Both the position numbers and the translations under genes were made by a program. The notes below the pieces were generated by a model. It worked only from the letters and a program-made list of their open reading frames with translations, searched no databases and had not been told where the DNA came from. A stretch of 64,000 nucleotides of DNA. Source: an uncultured Prevotellaceae bacterium. Lineage in GTDB: Bacteria; Bacteroidota; Bacteroidia; Bacteroidales; Bacteroidaceae. How positions within the stretch are numbered: the first letter of the stretch is position 1; every line of letters starts with the position of its first letter. Below are positions 26,302 through 35,442 of this stretch, in pieces. The DNA lies in contig CAMZCM010000013.1 in NCBI GenBank assembly GCA_947305005.1, positions 1 through 64,000 on the forward strand. Direction: 5' to 3'.

Positions 26302-28644
26302 ATGCGAAAGAAATTCTTCATAACGATTTGGACATTGTTCTTCGCCGGTATCGCTTTCGTTGTCATCGCCTTCTGGGCGATAGCGAAAGGCTATATCGGG
26401 TATATGCCTGACCTGAGTCAATTGGAGAACCCTGTCAATAAGTTCGCCTCACAAGTAATCACCTCTGACGGACAGCTGTTGGGCACGTGGAGTTATCAGC
26501 GTGCTAACCGCATTTTTATCAGCTATGATGATATCGCTCCTTCCACTGTACAGGCTCTGGTAGCCACTGAGGATGTCCGCTTCTATGAACACTCGGGTAT
26601 CGACTACCGTGCGCTTCTGCGTGCCTTCATAAAACGTGGTATCATGCGTCAGAAGAATGCAGGCGGTGGTTCTACCATTACGCAGCAGTTGGCTAAACAG
26701 CTATATTCAGAGACTGCAACCTCCACAATGGAACGTCTGTTTCAAAAGCCCATTGAGTGGGTGATAGCAGTTCAGTTGGAGCGTTTCTATACCAAAGAGG
26801 AAATCCTCTCCATGTATCTAAATTACTTTGATTTTCTCCATAATGCTGTAGGTCTGAAAACAGCAGCCAAAACTTATTTTGGGAAAGATCCCAAAGACCT
26901 GACTACGACAGAGAGCGCGTTATTGATTGGGCTGTGTAAGAACCCGTCCTATTTCAATCCACTCCGTTTCCCTGATCGGGCCTTGGAGCGTCGTAACATT
27001 GTTCTTGGCCAGATGGTGAAAGCTGGTTATCTCACGGAAAATGAAATGGAGTCATTGTCAAAAGAGCCTTTGAACCTTGATTTCCATCGTGTGGATCATA
27101 AGGAAGGTGAAGGCACATATATACGTGAGTATCTTCGTACTGTGCTTATGGCTAAGAAGCCTGAACGTAGTCAATATGCTTCATGGCAGAATCAGAAGTT
27201 CTTTGAGGATAGTCTATCTTGGGCTACTGACCCCCTTTATGGATGGTGTAATAAGAATAAGAAAAAAGACGGCACTTATTATAACATTTATAGTGATGGC
27301 CTTAAGATTCATACTACGATTAACAGCCATATGCAACGCTATGCAGAGCAGGCTATGATTAATCATGTCTCTCTCAACTTGCAACCTCTTTTCGATGCTG
27401 AACGCCAAGGGAAGCTGAATGCACCCTATAGCGCCTCTGTGAGTATGGAGAAAGCCCAGCAGAACCTTAAGCGTGCCATGCATCAAAGTGAGCGTTATTT
27501 GATGATGAAACAAGCTGGTGCGTCTGAAGGCGAGATAGAAAAAGCCTTTAAGACAAAGGTAGAGATGACTGTCTATAGTCCTCATGGTGAGATTGATACT
27601 ACCATGTCGCCCATGGATAGCATCAAATATTACAAGAGTTTTCTGCGTTCTGGCTTTGTCTGCATGGATACCCGTACCGGACATGTCAAGGCCTATGTGG
27701 GCGGCTTGGACTATCGTCATTTCCAGTATGACATGGCGGGCATGGGGCGTCGTCAGGTCGGTTCTACGATCAAACCCTATCTCTATGCATTGGCGATGGA
27801 GAATGGCTGGAGCCCGTGTGATGTAGCTCCCAATGTACAGCAGACCTATCAAGTGGGAAACCAATCATGGACTCCCCGCAACGGTAGTCGCGCGCGCTAT
27901 GGCGAGATGGTAACGTTAAAATGGGGACTGGCCCAGTCCAACAACTGGATATCGGCTTACCTTATGAGCCAGTTGAATCCTAAAGCTTTCGTGCGATTGC
28001 TTCACGAATTCGGCATCCTTAATCAGGATATTGTTCCCTCCATGTCATTATGTTTAGGTCCTTGCGATATCTCTGTTATCGAGATGGTCTCTGCATATAC
28101 TGCTTTTGCCAATCACGGCATCCGATCAGCGCCGTTGTTTGTGACGCGTATCGAGGATAGCGATGGCAACATTGTGGGTGAATTTGTTCCACGAATGAAT
28201 GAGGTCATCAGTGAAGAAAGTGCTGCGAAGATGATTGTTCTCATGCGAGGTGTCATTGATGGCGGTACTGGTTCGCGTATGAGATTCCGCTATAACATCC
28301 ATGCTCCTATGGGTGGCAAGACAGGTACGACTAATGACAATTCCGATGGATGGTTCGTAGGTTACACGCCTTCTTTAGCCTTTGGCGCATGGGTTGGCGG
28401 CGATGAACGCGATGTCCATTTCAATAGCATGGTTTATGGTCAGGGCGCATCCGCATCGTTGCCCATCTGTGCTACTTTCCTCAAACAAGTGTTGGCTGAT
28501 CCCTCTCTTGGTTATTCTGAAACTGAGGACTTTGATATGCCTGCAGGTTTTGATCCTTGTCATTCATCAATGGACCTTGGTGAAGAGGGCGAGGAGATTA
28601 CTGAAGCTGATAACATGGTTATTGACGACCCATCGTCGTTCTAA
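26302..28644 (+). CDS. mrcA: Class A penicillin-binding protein (PBP1A-like, bifunctional)
   Basis: A 780-residue inner-membrane murein polymerase. One N-terminal transmembrane segment (about residues 5-29) anchors it. The GT51 glycosyltransferase domain contains EDVRFYEHSGID with catalytic Glu90, GGSTITQQLAKQLY at 122-135, and TKEEILSMYLN near 164. The transpeptidase domain has SxxK at Ser488-Thr-Ile-Lys491, an SNN motif (QSNNWIS), and KTGT beginning at Lys673. It links lipid II into glycan strands and cross-links peptides on the periplasmic side. The C-terminal tail is acidic. Its stop overlaps that of the convergent folK by three bases. Confidence 0.95.
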   Translation: MRKKFFITIWTLFFAGIAFVVIAFWAIAKGYIGYMPDLSQLENPVNKFASQVITSDGQLLGTWSYQRANRIFISYDDIAPSTVQALVATEDVRFYEHSGIDYRALLRAFIKRGIMRQKNAGGGSTITQQLAKQLYSETATSTMERLFQKPIEWVIAVQLERFYTKEEILSMYLNYFDFLHNAVGLKTAAKTYFGKDPKDLTTTESALLIGLCKNPSYFNPLRFPDRALERRNIVLGQMVKAGYLTENEMESLSKEPLNLDFHRVDHKEGEGTYIREYLRTVLMAKKPERSQYASWQNQKFFEDSLSWATDPLYGWCNKNKKKDGTYYNIYSDGLKIHTTINSHMQRYAEQAMINHVSLNLQPLFDAERQGKLNAPYSASVSMEKAQQNLKRAMHQSERYLMMKQAGASEGEIEKAFKTKVEMTVYSPHGEIDTTMSPMDSIKYYKSFLRSGFVCMDTRTGHVKAYVGGLDYRHFQYDMAGMGRRQVGSTIKPYLYALAMENGWSPCDVAPNVQQTYQVGNQSWTPRNGSRARYGEMVTLKWGLAQSNNWISAYLMSQLNPKAFVRLLHEFGILNQDIVPSMSLCLGPCDISVIEMVSAYTAFANHGIRSAPLFVTRIEDSDGNIVGEFVPRMNEVISEESAAKMIVLMRGVIDGGTGSRMRFRYNIHAPMGGKTGTTNDNSDGWFVGYTPSLAFGAWVGGDERDVHFNSMVYGQGASASLPICATFLKQVLADPSLGYSETEDFDMPAGFDPCHSSMDLGEEGEEITEADNMVIDDPSSF

Positions 28645-29021
28645 ACCAGCTCAGCTCGAGCTGCTACGACATCAGCACGCTTCCAGTCTTTTTCTTTCAG
28701 TACCTGTCCGTCCAAACACAGCAGGTCGAGGTCTATTTTTACGAATCCCTTAGCCTTGTCTTCGGGCGTACGACCGAATAGGCGTTCAAGGTCCTTCAAT
28801 AGAGAACGAATCAGGGTAGGAGAGACAGTGGTCTCAATCAAGGCTACCTGATTGGTGAACATTTGTGAGTAAGGAAAATCAACAGGTTCTGTCCGTTGGG
28901 GTGTGCTGTAACGCTGTTTCCCACCGAATGAGTTGATGAGTTGGCGCTTGGCCCACTGTAGGACAATATCACCATCTTCCAGGTTTGTTCCTATACCTAT
29001 ATATATAATATGTTTTTCCAT
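28641..29021 (-). CDS. folK: HPPK, 2-amino-4-hydroxy-6-hydroxymethyldihydropteridine diphosphokinase
   Basis: A folate-pathway enzyme that transfers diphosphate from ATP to 6-hydroxymethyl-dihydropterin. The N-terminus IYIGIGTNLEDGD and the motif KGFVKIDLDLLCLDG match HPPK, where two aspartates bind Mg-ATP. A longer reading starts at 29102, but homology begins only at MEKHIIYIGIGTN, so the ATG at 29021 is chosen. This gives 126 residues, short for the family. A TACTTTCG -7-like box at 29029-29036 with TTG at 29057-29059 would put the transcript start almost on this ATG, so the mRNA may be nearly leaderless. It converges with, and overlaps, the PBP gene stop. Confidence 0.9.
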   Translation of the reverse strand: MEKHIIYIGIGTNLEDGDIVLQWAKRQLINSFGGKQRYSTPQRTEPVDFPYSQMFTNQVALIETTVSPTLIRSLLKDLERLFGRTPEDKAKGFVKIDLDLLCLDGQVLKEKDWKRADVVAARAELV

Positions 29022-29085
29022 TCTTCTGCGAAAGTACTTTAAATATAACAATTGGCCAACAGAACGGCTTAAAAATTGACGAAAT

Positions 29086-29847
29086 ATGACATTTATTGGC
29101 ATTATACCTGCACGATATGCTTCTACACGCTTCCCCGCAAAGCCTTTGGCGATGCTAGGTGGAAAGACCGTGATTGAACGTGTTTACCGTCAGGTGCAGG
29201 GACAACTAGATGATGCAGTAGTGGCTACTGATGACCAGCGAATCTATGACACCGTGATGAGTTTTGGCGGAAAGGCTGTCATGACAAGCGTCTACCATAA
29301 GAGTGGTACAGACCGTGTCCATGAGGCTTATAAGCAGATGGGCAAGGAGTACGATGTGATTGTCAATATTCAGGGTGATGAACCTTTCATTCAGCCCCAG
29401 CAATTGCAAGCTATTCAGAAGTGTTTTGACGATACAGATACGCAGATTGCCACCCTTGTGAAACCCTTTACACCTCAGGATGGTCTCGAAGCTTTACGTA
29501 ACCCGAACAGCCCAAAGGTCGTTGTTGATGACAACAATAGAGCACTCTATTTCAGCCGTAGCGTCATCCCATATATCCGTGGTGTAGAACCTTCTGAATG
29601 GCTTTCCACTCACGTGTTCTACAAGCATATAGGTCTATATGCATATCGTCCAGAGGTTTTGCGTGAGATTACTTCGTTACCCCAATCTCCGCTGGAAATG
29701 GCTGAGAGTTTGGAACAGTTGCGTTGGTTGCAAGCCGGCTTCTGCATTCGTGTCGGTGTTTCGCAAGTGGAAACCATCGGTATAGACACTCCCGAGGATT
29801 TGGCTCGTGCCGAAGAATTTCTTCAGTCCTTAAACGTTAATCGTTAA
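29086..29847 (+). CDS. kdsB: 3-deoxy-manno-octulosonate cytidylyltransferase (CMP-KDO synthetase)
   Basis: A 253-residue cytoplasmic enzyme that activates KDO with CTP for lipid A and LPS core synthesis. Signatures include the nucleotide-binding start IGIIPARYASTRFPAKPL at residues 4-21, VATDDQRI, NIQGDEPFI near residue 94, SRSVIPYIR, and the C-terminal PLEMAESLEQLRWL. The length is normal. It is followed after 9 bases by dnaB, so the two are probably co-transcribed. No convincing -7 box was seen in the 64-base gap upstream. Confidence 0.97.
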   Translation: MTFIGIIPARYASTRFPAKPLAMLGGKTVIERVYRQVQGQLDDAVVATDDQRIYDTVMSFGGKAVMTSVYHKSGTDRVHEAYKQMGKEYDVIVNIQGDEPFIQPQQLQAIQKCFDDTDTQIATLVKPFTPQDGLEALRNPNSPKVVVDDNNRALYFSRSVIPYIRGVEPSEWLSTHVFYKHIGLYAYRPEVLREITSLPQSPLEMAESLEQLRWLQAGFCIRVGVSQVETIGIDTPEDLARAEEFLQSLNVNR

Positions 29848-29856
29848 ACGAATATC

Positions 29857-31425
29857 ATGGCAGATACTAATCGCCGTCCGCGCACTCGGACCAAGAACGT
29901 TGCCGTTCCTACAGAAGATGCCTTTGGGCACCAGCAGCCGCAGAACCTTGAGATGGAACGTGCCGTTTTGGGTGCATTGATGATTGAACAGGATGCTTAT
30001 TCTCAGGTAAGTGAAATGTTGCGTCCAGAGAGTTTCTATGACCATCGTCATCAGCTCATCTTTGATGCCGTTCGTTCGCTCAGTGCTCAGCAACGTCCTG
30101 TGGATATATTGACGGTACGTGAGTATCTTGATTCGCAGGGAAACCTGGAAGAGTCCGGTGGTCCGAGCTATCTTATGCAACTCTCGGCAAATGTCACTTC
30201 ATCTGCACATATTGAATACCATGCCCGCATCATAGCCCAGAAGTTTCTGGCTCGTGAGCTGATCACTTTCTCCAGTCAGGTACAGCAGTCAGCATTTGAT
30301 TCCACCACGGATGTCGATGATCTTATGCAAGAGGCTGAAGGAAAACTGTTTGCCATCTCGCAGCAGAACTTGAAGAAAGACTACACGCAGATCAACCCCG
30401 TCATCCATGAGGCTTATCAGATGTTGCAGAAAGCTGCAGCTCGTCAGGATGGTCTTTCCGGCTTGTCCAGTGGTTTTGAGAAAATCGATAAGATTACCAG
30501 CGGCTGGCAAAATTCTGACCTCATCATTATTGCTGCTCGTCCGGCTATGGGTAAAACGGCATTTGTTCTCTCCATGGCCAGGAAAATCGCTGTTGATGCA
30601 CGAGTTCCTGTTGCTATGTTCTCGCTGGAAATGAGCAACGTGCAGTTAGTGAACCGATTGATTGTCAATGTCTGTGAACTGCCTGGTGAGAAAATCAAGA
30701 GTGGACAGCTCTTGCCTTATGAATGGGGACAATTAGACAACCGCATCCGCCAGCTTTATGATGCACCGTTCTACATTGATGACACCCCGTCTCTTTCCGT
30801 CTTTGAGCTTCGAACAAAAGCACGTCGTCTCGTACGTGAGCATGGCGTTAAGATTATTCTCATAGACTACCTGCAGTTGATGAACGCCTCGGGCATGAGC
30901 TTTGGTTCTCGTCAAGAAGAAGTCTCCAATATCAGCCGTTCGCTGAAGGGTTTGGCTAAAGAGCTGAATATTCCTATCATTGCCCTTTCGCAGCTCAACC
31001 GTAGTGTTGAAAAGCGTGAAGGCGATGAGGGTAAGCGTCCACAACTCTCCGACCTTCGTGAATCGGGTGCTATTGAGCAGGATGCAGATATGGTGTGTTT
31101 CATTCATCGTCCGGAATATTATAAGATTTATCAGGATGAGAAAGGTCGTAACCTGCGTGGCATGGCCGAGTTTATTATTGCCAAGCACCGTAATGGTGCC
31201 GTTGACACGGTGCTTCTGCGCTTCCGTAATGAATACGCCCGTTTCCAAGACCCTGACGAGGATGCCTATATCCCTGCTCCAGGTGAGGAAATGACCTATG
31301 GCTCAAGTATCAATGGGCAGGATAACGCATTGGTGACAGACAACACTCCCGTTCCACTGCCTCCTATCAACGACATGGACACCCCATTTGGGCCGCCTCC
31401 ATCGTCCAGTGATATGCCTTTCTGA
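29857..31425 (+). CDS. dnaB: Replicative DNA helicase DnaB
   Basis: A 522-residue hexameric 5'-3' helicase of the replication fork. The N-terminal primase-interaction domain starts at QNLEMERAVLGALM (about residue 30). The RecA-like motor follows, with Walker A ARPAMGKT at 227-234, Walker B LIDYLQLM, and LSQLNRSVEKR, DLRESGAIEQDAD and the arginine-rich AKHRNGAVDTV. No intein is present. The basic N-terminal 15 residues and the proline-rich, disordered last 50 residues are lineage features. It lies directly behind kdsB. Confidence 0.98.
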   Translation: MADTNRRPRTRTKNVAVPTEDAFGHQQPQNLEMERAVLGALMIEQDAYSQVSEMLRPESFYDHRHQLIFDAVRSLSAQQRPVDILTVREYLDSQGNLEESGGPSYLMQLSANVTSSAHIEYHARIIAQKFLARELITFSSQVQQSAFDSTTDVDDLMQEAEGKLFAISQQNLKKDYTQINPVIHEAYQMLQKAAARQDGLSGLSSGFEKIDKITSGWQNSDLIIIAARPAMGKTAFVLSMARKIAVDARVPVAMFSLEMSNVQLVNRLIVNVCELPGEKIKSGQLLPYEWGQLDNRIRQLYDAPFYIDDTPSLSVFELRTKARRLVREHGVKIILIDYLQLMNASGMSFGSRQEEVSNISRSLKGLAKELNIPIIALSQLNRSVEKREGDEGKRPQLSDLRESGAIEQDADMVCFIHRPEYYKIYQDEKGRNLRGMAEFIIAKHRNGAVDTVLLRFRNEYARFQDPDEDAYIPAPGEEMTYGSSINGQDNALVTDNTPVPLPPINDMDTPFGPPPSSSDMPF

Positions 31426-31431
31426 TGCTAT

Positions 31432-31459
31432 CGTGCTAAATTCCTGATGAAAAAGCACG
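31432..31459 (+). terminator. Weak hairpin after dnaB
   Basis: CGTGCT at 31432-31437 pairs with AGCACG at 31454-31459 across a 16-base loop, 6-27 bases after the dnaB stop. It has no T run directly after it. It may be a weak terminator, and separation from pheT is supported by the -7 box at 31480. Confidence 0.35.
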
Positions 31460-31479
31460 TGAGGTTCAAAGATTTTTTG

Positions 31480-31487
31480 TACTTTTG
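31480..31487 (+). promoter_or_regulatory. -7 box TACTTTTG of pheT
   Basis: TACTTTTG matches TAnnTTTG and lies 45 bases before the pheT ATG. No TTG is seen at the proper -33 distance. Confidence 0.5.
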
Positions 31488-31531
31488 CGCCCGAAAAAAC
31501 AAAATCGTTCAATTGTCAAATTGTCAAATCA

Positions 31532-34060
31532 ATGAATATTTCCTACAAATGGCTTCGTGAGTATGTCGATACTGACCTAACGGCTCAAGAAGTGGCTGCT
31601 GCCCTTACGTCTGCCGGTCTTGAGGTAGATGGGGTCGAAGAGGTTCAGACAATCAAAGGAGGCCTACAGGGACTTGTTGTGGGTGAGGTCGTCACCTGCG
31701 AACCGCATCCCAATAGCGACCACATGCATGTTTGCACAGTAAACTTTGGAGAAAGGCTTGACGGAGAAGCGTCGGGAGCTTTAACTCAGATCGTTTGCGG
31801 TGCGCCGAATGTAGCTGCCGGACAGAAAGTCATTGTGGCAACTCTTGGCACCAAGCTTTACGACGGTGATCAGGAGTTCGTCATCAAGAAATCCAAGCTG
31901 CGTGGCGTGGAGAGCAATGGTATGATCTGTGCAGAGGACGAGATTGGTATCGGCACAGACCATAGCGGCATCATTGTGTTACCCGCTGATGCAGTCGTGG
32001 GAACACCTGCAGCTGAATACTATGGCTTGGAAAGTGACTATGTGATTGAAGTGGACATCACAGCTAACCGCGCAGATGCTTGCTCACACTATGGCGTGGC
32101 TCGTGACCTCTATGCCTGGCTGGTGCAGCACGGGTACAAGACCGCCCTTCATCGCCCGAGTGTGGATGACTTCAAGGTGGATGACCACTCTTTGGAAATT
32201 CCCATCCGCGTGGAGAACGCAGAAGCTTGTCCCCGCTATGCAGCCGTGACGATTACAGACTGCGATGTGAAGGAGAGTCCGCAGTGGTTGAAGGACCACC
32301 TGACCACTATCGGTCTTCGTCCTATCAATAACATCGTGGATATCACCAACTACATCATGATGGCATTTGGCCAGCCGCTGCACTGCTTTGATGCGGACAT
32401 GATTACAGGCAAGGAAGTGATTGTGAAGACGATGCCTGAAGGTACTGTGTTTCAGACGCTTGATGGCGTTGATCACAAACTGAGTGACCATGACCTGATG
32501 ATCTGCAATGCAAAGGAACCCATGTGTATTGGTGGCGTCTATGGTGGTAAGGGTAGCGGAACCTATGAGACTACGAAAAATGTCCTCTTGGAGAGCGCTT
32601 ACTTCAATCCTACTTGGATTCGCAAGAGCGCCCGTCGCCATGGCCTACAGACCGATGCCAGCTTCCGCTTTGAGCGTGGTATTGATCCCAATGGACAGAT
32701 CTACGCTCTGAAGCTTGCTGCTAAAATGTGTCAAGAACTCGCTGGTGGCAAGGTCAGCATGGAGATTACGGATATTTATCCCAATCCCATGAGCGACTTC
32801 ACCGTGGATCTGAAATATGACTATGTCAATAATCTCATTGGTCAACCTATCCCTGTTGAGACTGTCAAGAGCATTGTTACCTCTTTGGAGATGAAGATTG
32901 AGAAAGAGACGGCTGAAGGTCTGCTTCTTCAGGTACCTGCCTACCGCGTGGATGTACAGCGTCCCTGCGATGTCGTTGAGGATATCCTTCGTATCTATGG
33001 TTATAACAATATTGAGATACCTCTCTCGCTGAATTCTACGATCGCTGTGAAGGGCGATGCTGATAAGAGTTTCAAACTACAGAATATTGTTTCTGAGCAA
33101 CTTGTAGGGGCTGGCTTTAATGAGATCTTAAATAACTCTCTGACCAAGGGTGCCTATTATGACAATGTTGCAAACTATCCTGCTGAGAACTGTGTACGTC
33201 TGCTGAACCCGCTCAGCCAGGACTTGAATGTGTTGCGTCAGACCCTTCTCTTTGGTGGTCTTGAGAGCATTAGTCGCAATGTCAATCGTCGTCGTGGTGA
33301 CCTTCAGTTCTTCGAGTTTGGTAACTGTTACTATTTCCATGCTGAAAAGAAATGCGCCGACATCATCCCTGGTGTCAGCTCCAGCCGTGATCCAGAAGTG
33401 ATCAAACATGTGCTTGATGCTTACAATGAAGACTATCACCTCGGCCTTTGGGTAACAGGTAAGCGTGTCTGCGGCTCGTGGGCACACCCTGATGAAGACC
33501 AGACCTTCTACGGTTTGAAAGCCCAAGTCCTGAATATTTTCAAACGTTTAGGCGTTCCCTTTGGTGCTATCGTATTCAAGGAAGGCTCCAATGATATCTT
33601 CTCAAAGAGCATTCTCATTGAGAATCGTGGAGGCAAGGTGCTTGCACAGCTTGGCATCGTGGCAAAGCGTCTGCAAGCTGCTTTCGATATCCCCACTGAG
33701 GTCTATTATGCTGACATCTGTTGGCAGCAGGTAATGCGTCTGATTCGTAAGGAAAAGGTTAGCTTTACAGACCTGCCCAAGTTCCCGGCTGTGAGCCGAG
33801 ACCTGGCTTTGCTCGTGGACAAGAACGTAGAGTTCGGTACCATTGAGAGTCTGGCTTATCAGACTGAGCGCAAGCTACTGAAGGAAGTGCGCCTGTTTGA
33901 TGTCTATGAGGGCAAAAACCTGTCGGCAGGAAAGAAATCTTACGCCGTCAATTTTATCCTTCAGGATGAAACCAAGACGCTCAACGATAAGGCTATTGAT
34001 GCCATTATGCAGAAACTAATCCAGAACTTGACCAAACAACTGGGTGCTGAACTGCGTTGA
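31532..34060 (+). CDS. pheT: Phenylalanine-tRNA ligase beta subunit
   Basis: An 842-residue large subunit of the alpha2-beta2 PheRS that charges tRNA-Phe. Domain order is normal: N-terminal MNISYKWLREYVD, an EMAP/OB-fold tRNA-binding domain (about 40-155, with HPNSDHMHVCTV and QIVCGAPNV), the B3/4 editing domain (about 215-410, with PRYAAVTI and GVYGGKGSGTYETT), a B5 domain, the catalytic-like domain (RFERGIDPN, NNSLTK), and a C-terminal FDX-ACB anticodon-binding domain (FPAVSRDLALLVD to the end). The alpha-subunit gene pheS is not in the window. yebC follows after 48 bases. Confidence 0.97.
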   Translation: MNISYKWLREYVDTDLTAQEVAAALTSAGLEVDGVEEVQTIKGGLQGLVVGEVVTCEPHPNSDHMHVCTVNFGERLDGEASGALTQIVCGAPNVAAGQKVIVATLGTKLYDGDQEFVIKKSKLRGVESNGMICAEDEIGIGTDHSGIIVLPADAVVGTPAAEYYGLESDYVIEVDITANRADACSHYGVARDLYAWLVQHGYKTALHRPSVDDFKVDDHSLEIPIRVENAEACPRYAAVTITDCDVKESPQWLKDHLTTIGLRPINNIVDITNYIMMAFGQPLHCFDADMITGKEVIVKTMPEGTVFQTLDGVDHKLSDHDLMICNAKEPMCIGGVYGGKGSGTYETTKNVLLESAYFNPTWIRKSARRHGLQTDASFRFERGIDPNGQIYALKLAAKMCQELAGGKVSMEITDIYPNPMSDFTVDLKYDYVNNLIGQPIPVETVKSIVTSLEMKIEKETAEGLLLQVPAYRVDVQRPCDVVEDILRIYGYNNIEIPLSLNSTIAVKGDADKSFKLQNIVSEQLVGAGFNEILNNSLTKGAYYDNVANYPAENCVRLLNPLSQDLNVLRQTLLFGGLESISRNVNRRRGDLQFFEFGNCYYFHAEKKCADIIPGVSSSRDPEVIKHVLDAYNEDYHLGLWVTGKRVCGSWAHPDEDQTFYGLKAQVLNIFKRLGVPFGAIVFKEGSNDIFSKSILIENRGGKVLAQLGIVAKRLQAAFDIPTEVYYADICWQQVMRLIRKEKVSFTDLPKFPAVSRDLALLVDKNVEFGTIESLAYQTERKLLKEVRLFDVYEGKNLSAGKKSYAVNFILQDETKTLNDKAIDAIMQKLIQNLTKQLGAELR

Positions 34061-34108
34061 TTTCATAAATGATTCTAAACTCTAAAATATCAACTATCAA
34101 CTATAACA

Positions 34109-34837
34109 ATGGGTAGAGCATTTGAATACCGTAAGGCCGCCAAGCTGAAGCGCTGGGGCCACATGGCGAAGACCTTCACAAAGTTAGGCAAACAAATCGC
34201 TATTGCTGTAAAGGCTGGCGGTCCTGATCCCGACATGAACCCTACGCTTCGTGGTATTATCGCCACTTGCAAGCGCGAGAACATGCCGAAGGACAACATT
34301 GACCGCGCCATCAAGAACGCGATGGGTAAGGACCAGAGTGATTACAAGGGCATGACCTACGAGGGCTATGGTCCTCATGGTGTCGCAGTCTTTGTAGATA
34401 CACTGACCGATAACCCCACTCGCACAGTGGCCGATGTCCGCAGTGTCTTTAATAAGTTTGGTGGAAACCTCGGCACGATGGGCAGTCTCGCTTTCCTCTT
34501 CGATCACAAGTGTGTGTTTACCTTCAAGAAGAAGGATGATATCGACATGGACGAACTGATTCTGGATCTCATTGACTACGGAGTAGAAGATGAATATGAC
34601 GAAGATGAAGAAGAGGGAACACTCACCATCTACGGTGATCCTAAGAGCTACGGTGCCATCCAGAAGCATCTGGAGGAACAAGGCTTCGAGGATGTCGGCG
34701 GTGAGTTCACCTACATCCCCAACGACCTGAAGGATGTTACCGCTGAACAGCGTGAGAGTATTGATAAGATGGTTGAGCGCCTCGAAGAGTTCGACGATGT
34801 GCAGACAGTCTATACTAATATGAAACCTGAAGAATAA
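34109..34837 (+). CDS. YebC/PmpR (TACO1) family protein
   Basis: A 242-residue protein. The N-terminus MGRAFEYRKAAKLKRWGHMAKTF corresponds to the family start (usually AGHSKWANIKHRK-like), followed by KAGGPDPDMNPTLR, MPKDNIDRAIK, YEGYGPHGVAVFV and TLTDNPTRTVADVR. YebC proteins were first called transcriptional regulators and more recently linked to relief of ribosome stalling at proline-rich sequences. The sequence alone does not choose between these roles. An acidic run (EDEYDEDEEEG) near residue 153 is notable. It lies behind pheT and ends at a bidirectional hairpin. Confidence 0.93.
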   Translation: MGRAFEYRKAAKLKRWGHMAKTFTKLGKQIAIAVKAGGPDPDMNPTLRGIIATCKRENMPKDNIDRAIKNAMGKDQSDYKGMTYEGYGPHGVAVFVDTLTDNPTRTVADVRSVFNKFGGNLGTMGSLAFLFDHKCVFTFKKKDDIDMDELILDLIDYGVEDEYDEDEEEGTLTIYGDPKSYGAIQKHLEEQGFEDVGGEFTYIPNDLKDVTAEQRESIDKMVERLEEFDDVQTVYTNMKPEE

Positions 34838-34862
34838 TCATTCTTCCAACGACAGATAAATG

Positions 34863-34900
34863 ATCCCCTATTTTCTTCAAACATGGAGAAAGTAGGGGAT
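34863..34900. terminator. Bidirectional hairpin between yebC and the convergent cyclo-ligase gene
   Basis: The arms 34863-34876 and 34887-34900 form a 14-bp stem with one G-T pair and a 10-base loop. It lies 26 bases after the yebC stop and 9 bases past the stop of the minus-strand gene at 34909, so it can serve both. Confidence 0.65.
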
Positions 34901-34908
34901 TGTTCTAA

Positions 34909-35442
34909 CTATGTGATAACGGTGTCAATCTTGATGTCATGCGACTCTGTTGGTAGTGCTTCGACAAGTTGGAAGGGCCAGCAGATGCCTATCTTATAGA
35001 CATGATGGAGATGTGGTAGGAGACGGTCGTAGTAGCCTCGTCCACGTCCTAAACGACAACCGTCAGCCGTGAAGGCAACACCAGGGATGACGGCAAGGTT
35101 GATTTCAGAATAGTCTGTGAAGGCTTTGCCATTAGGCTCCAAGATATGAAAGGCACCTTCATGGAGGGCATCGGGCGTAGGCAGGCAGCGCAACTCTAAA
35201 TTATCACCAACGACAACCGGTAACAGCACCTGTTTGCCTGCATCAATTGCTTGCTGGATGAGGTCACGGGTTTCTACTTCGTCTGGCAGAGCATGGTAGA
35301 GCAGGACGATGTGCGCTTGCTGCCACTGAGTTGTTTCTGTTAAATGACTGACAACTGCACGTGACAGAGAGGCCCGCTCTTCAAGGGGGCAGGCAGCCTT
35401 GCGGCGTTTGATTTCTTGTCGCAGTTCAGTCTTTGTCATCAT
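34909..35442 (-). CDS. 5-formyltetrahydrofolate cyclo-ligase
   Basis: This enzyme converts 5-formyl-THF to 5,10-methenyl-THF with ATP in the cytoplasm. The family motif RLGRGRGYYDRLLP is present (usually RLGxGxGYYDR), as is DLIQQAIDAGKQVLLP. A longer reading from 35484 is possible, but the conserved N-terminus is MTKTELRQEIKRRK. The start is therefore placed at the ATG 35442 (or the adjacent ATG 35439), giving about 177 residues. The start lies inside the last codons of the upstream S41 protease gene (overlap 17 bases), implying translational coupling. Confidence 0.92.
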   Translation of the reverse strand: MMTKTELRQEIKRRKAACPLEERASLSRAVVSHLTETTQWQQAHIVLLYHALPDEVETRDLIQQAIDAGKQVLLPVVVGDNLELRCLPTPDALHEGAFHILEPNGKAFTDYSEINLAVIPGVAFTADGCRLGRGRGYYDRLLPHLHHVYKIGICWPFQLVEALPTESHDIKIDTVIT

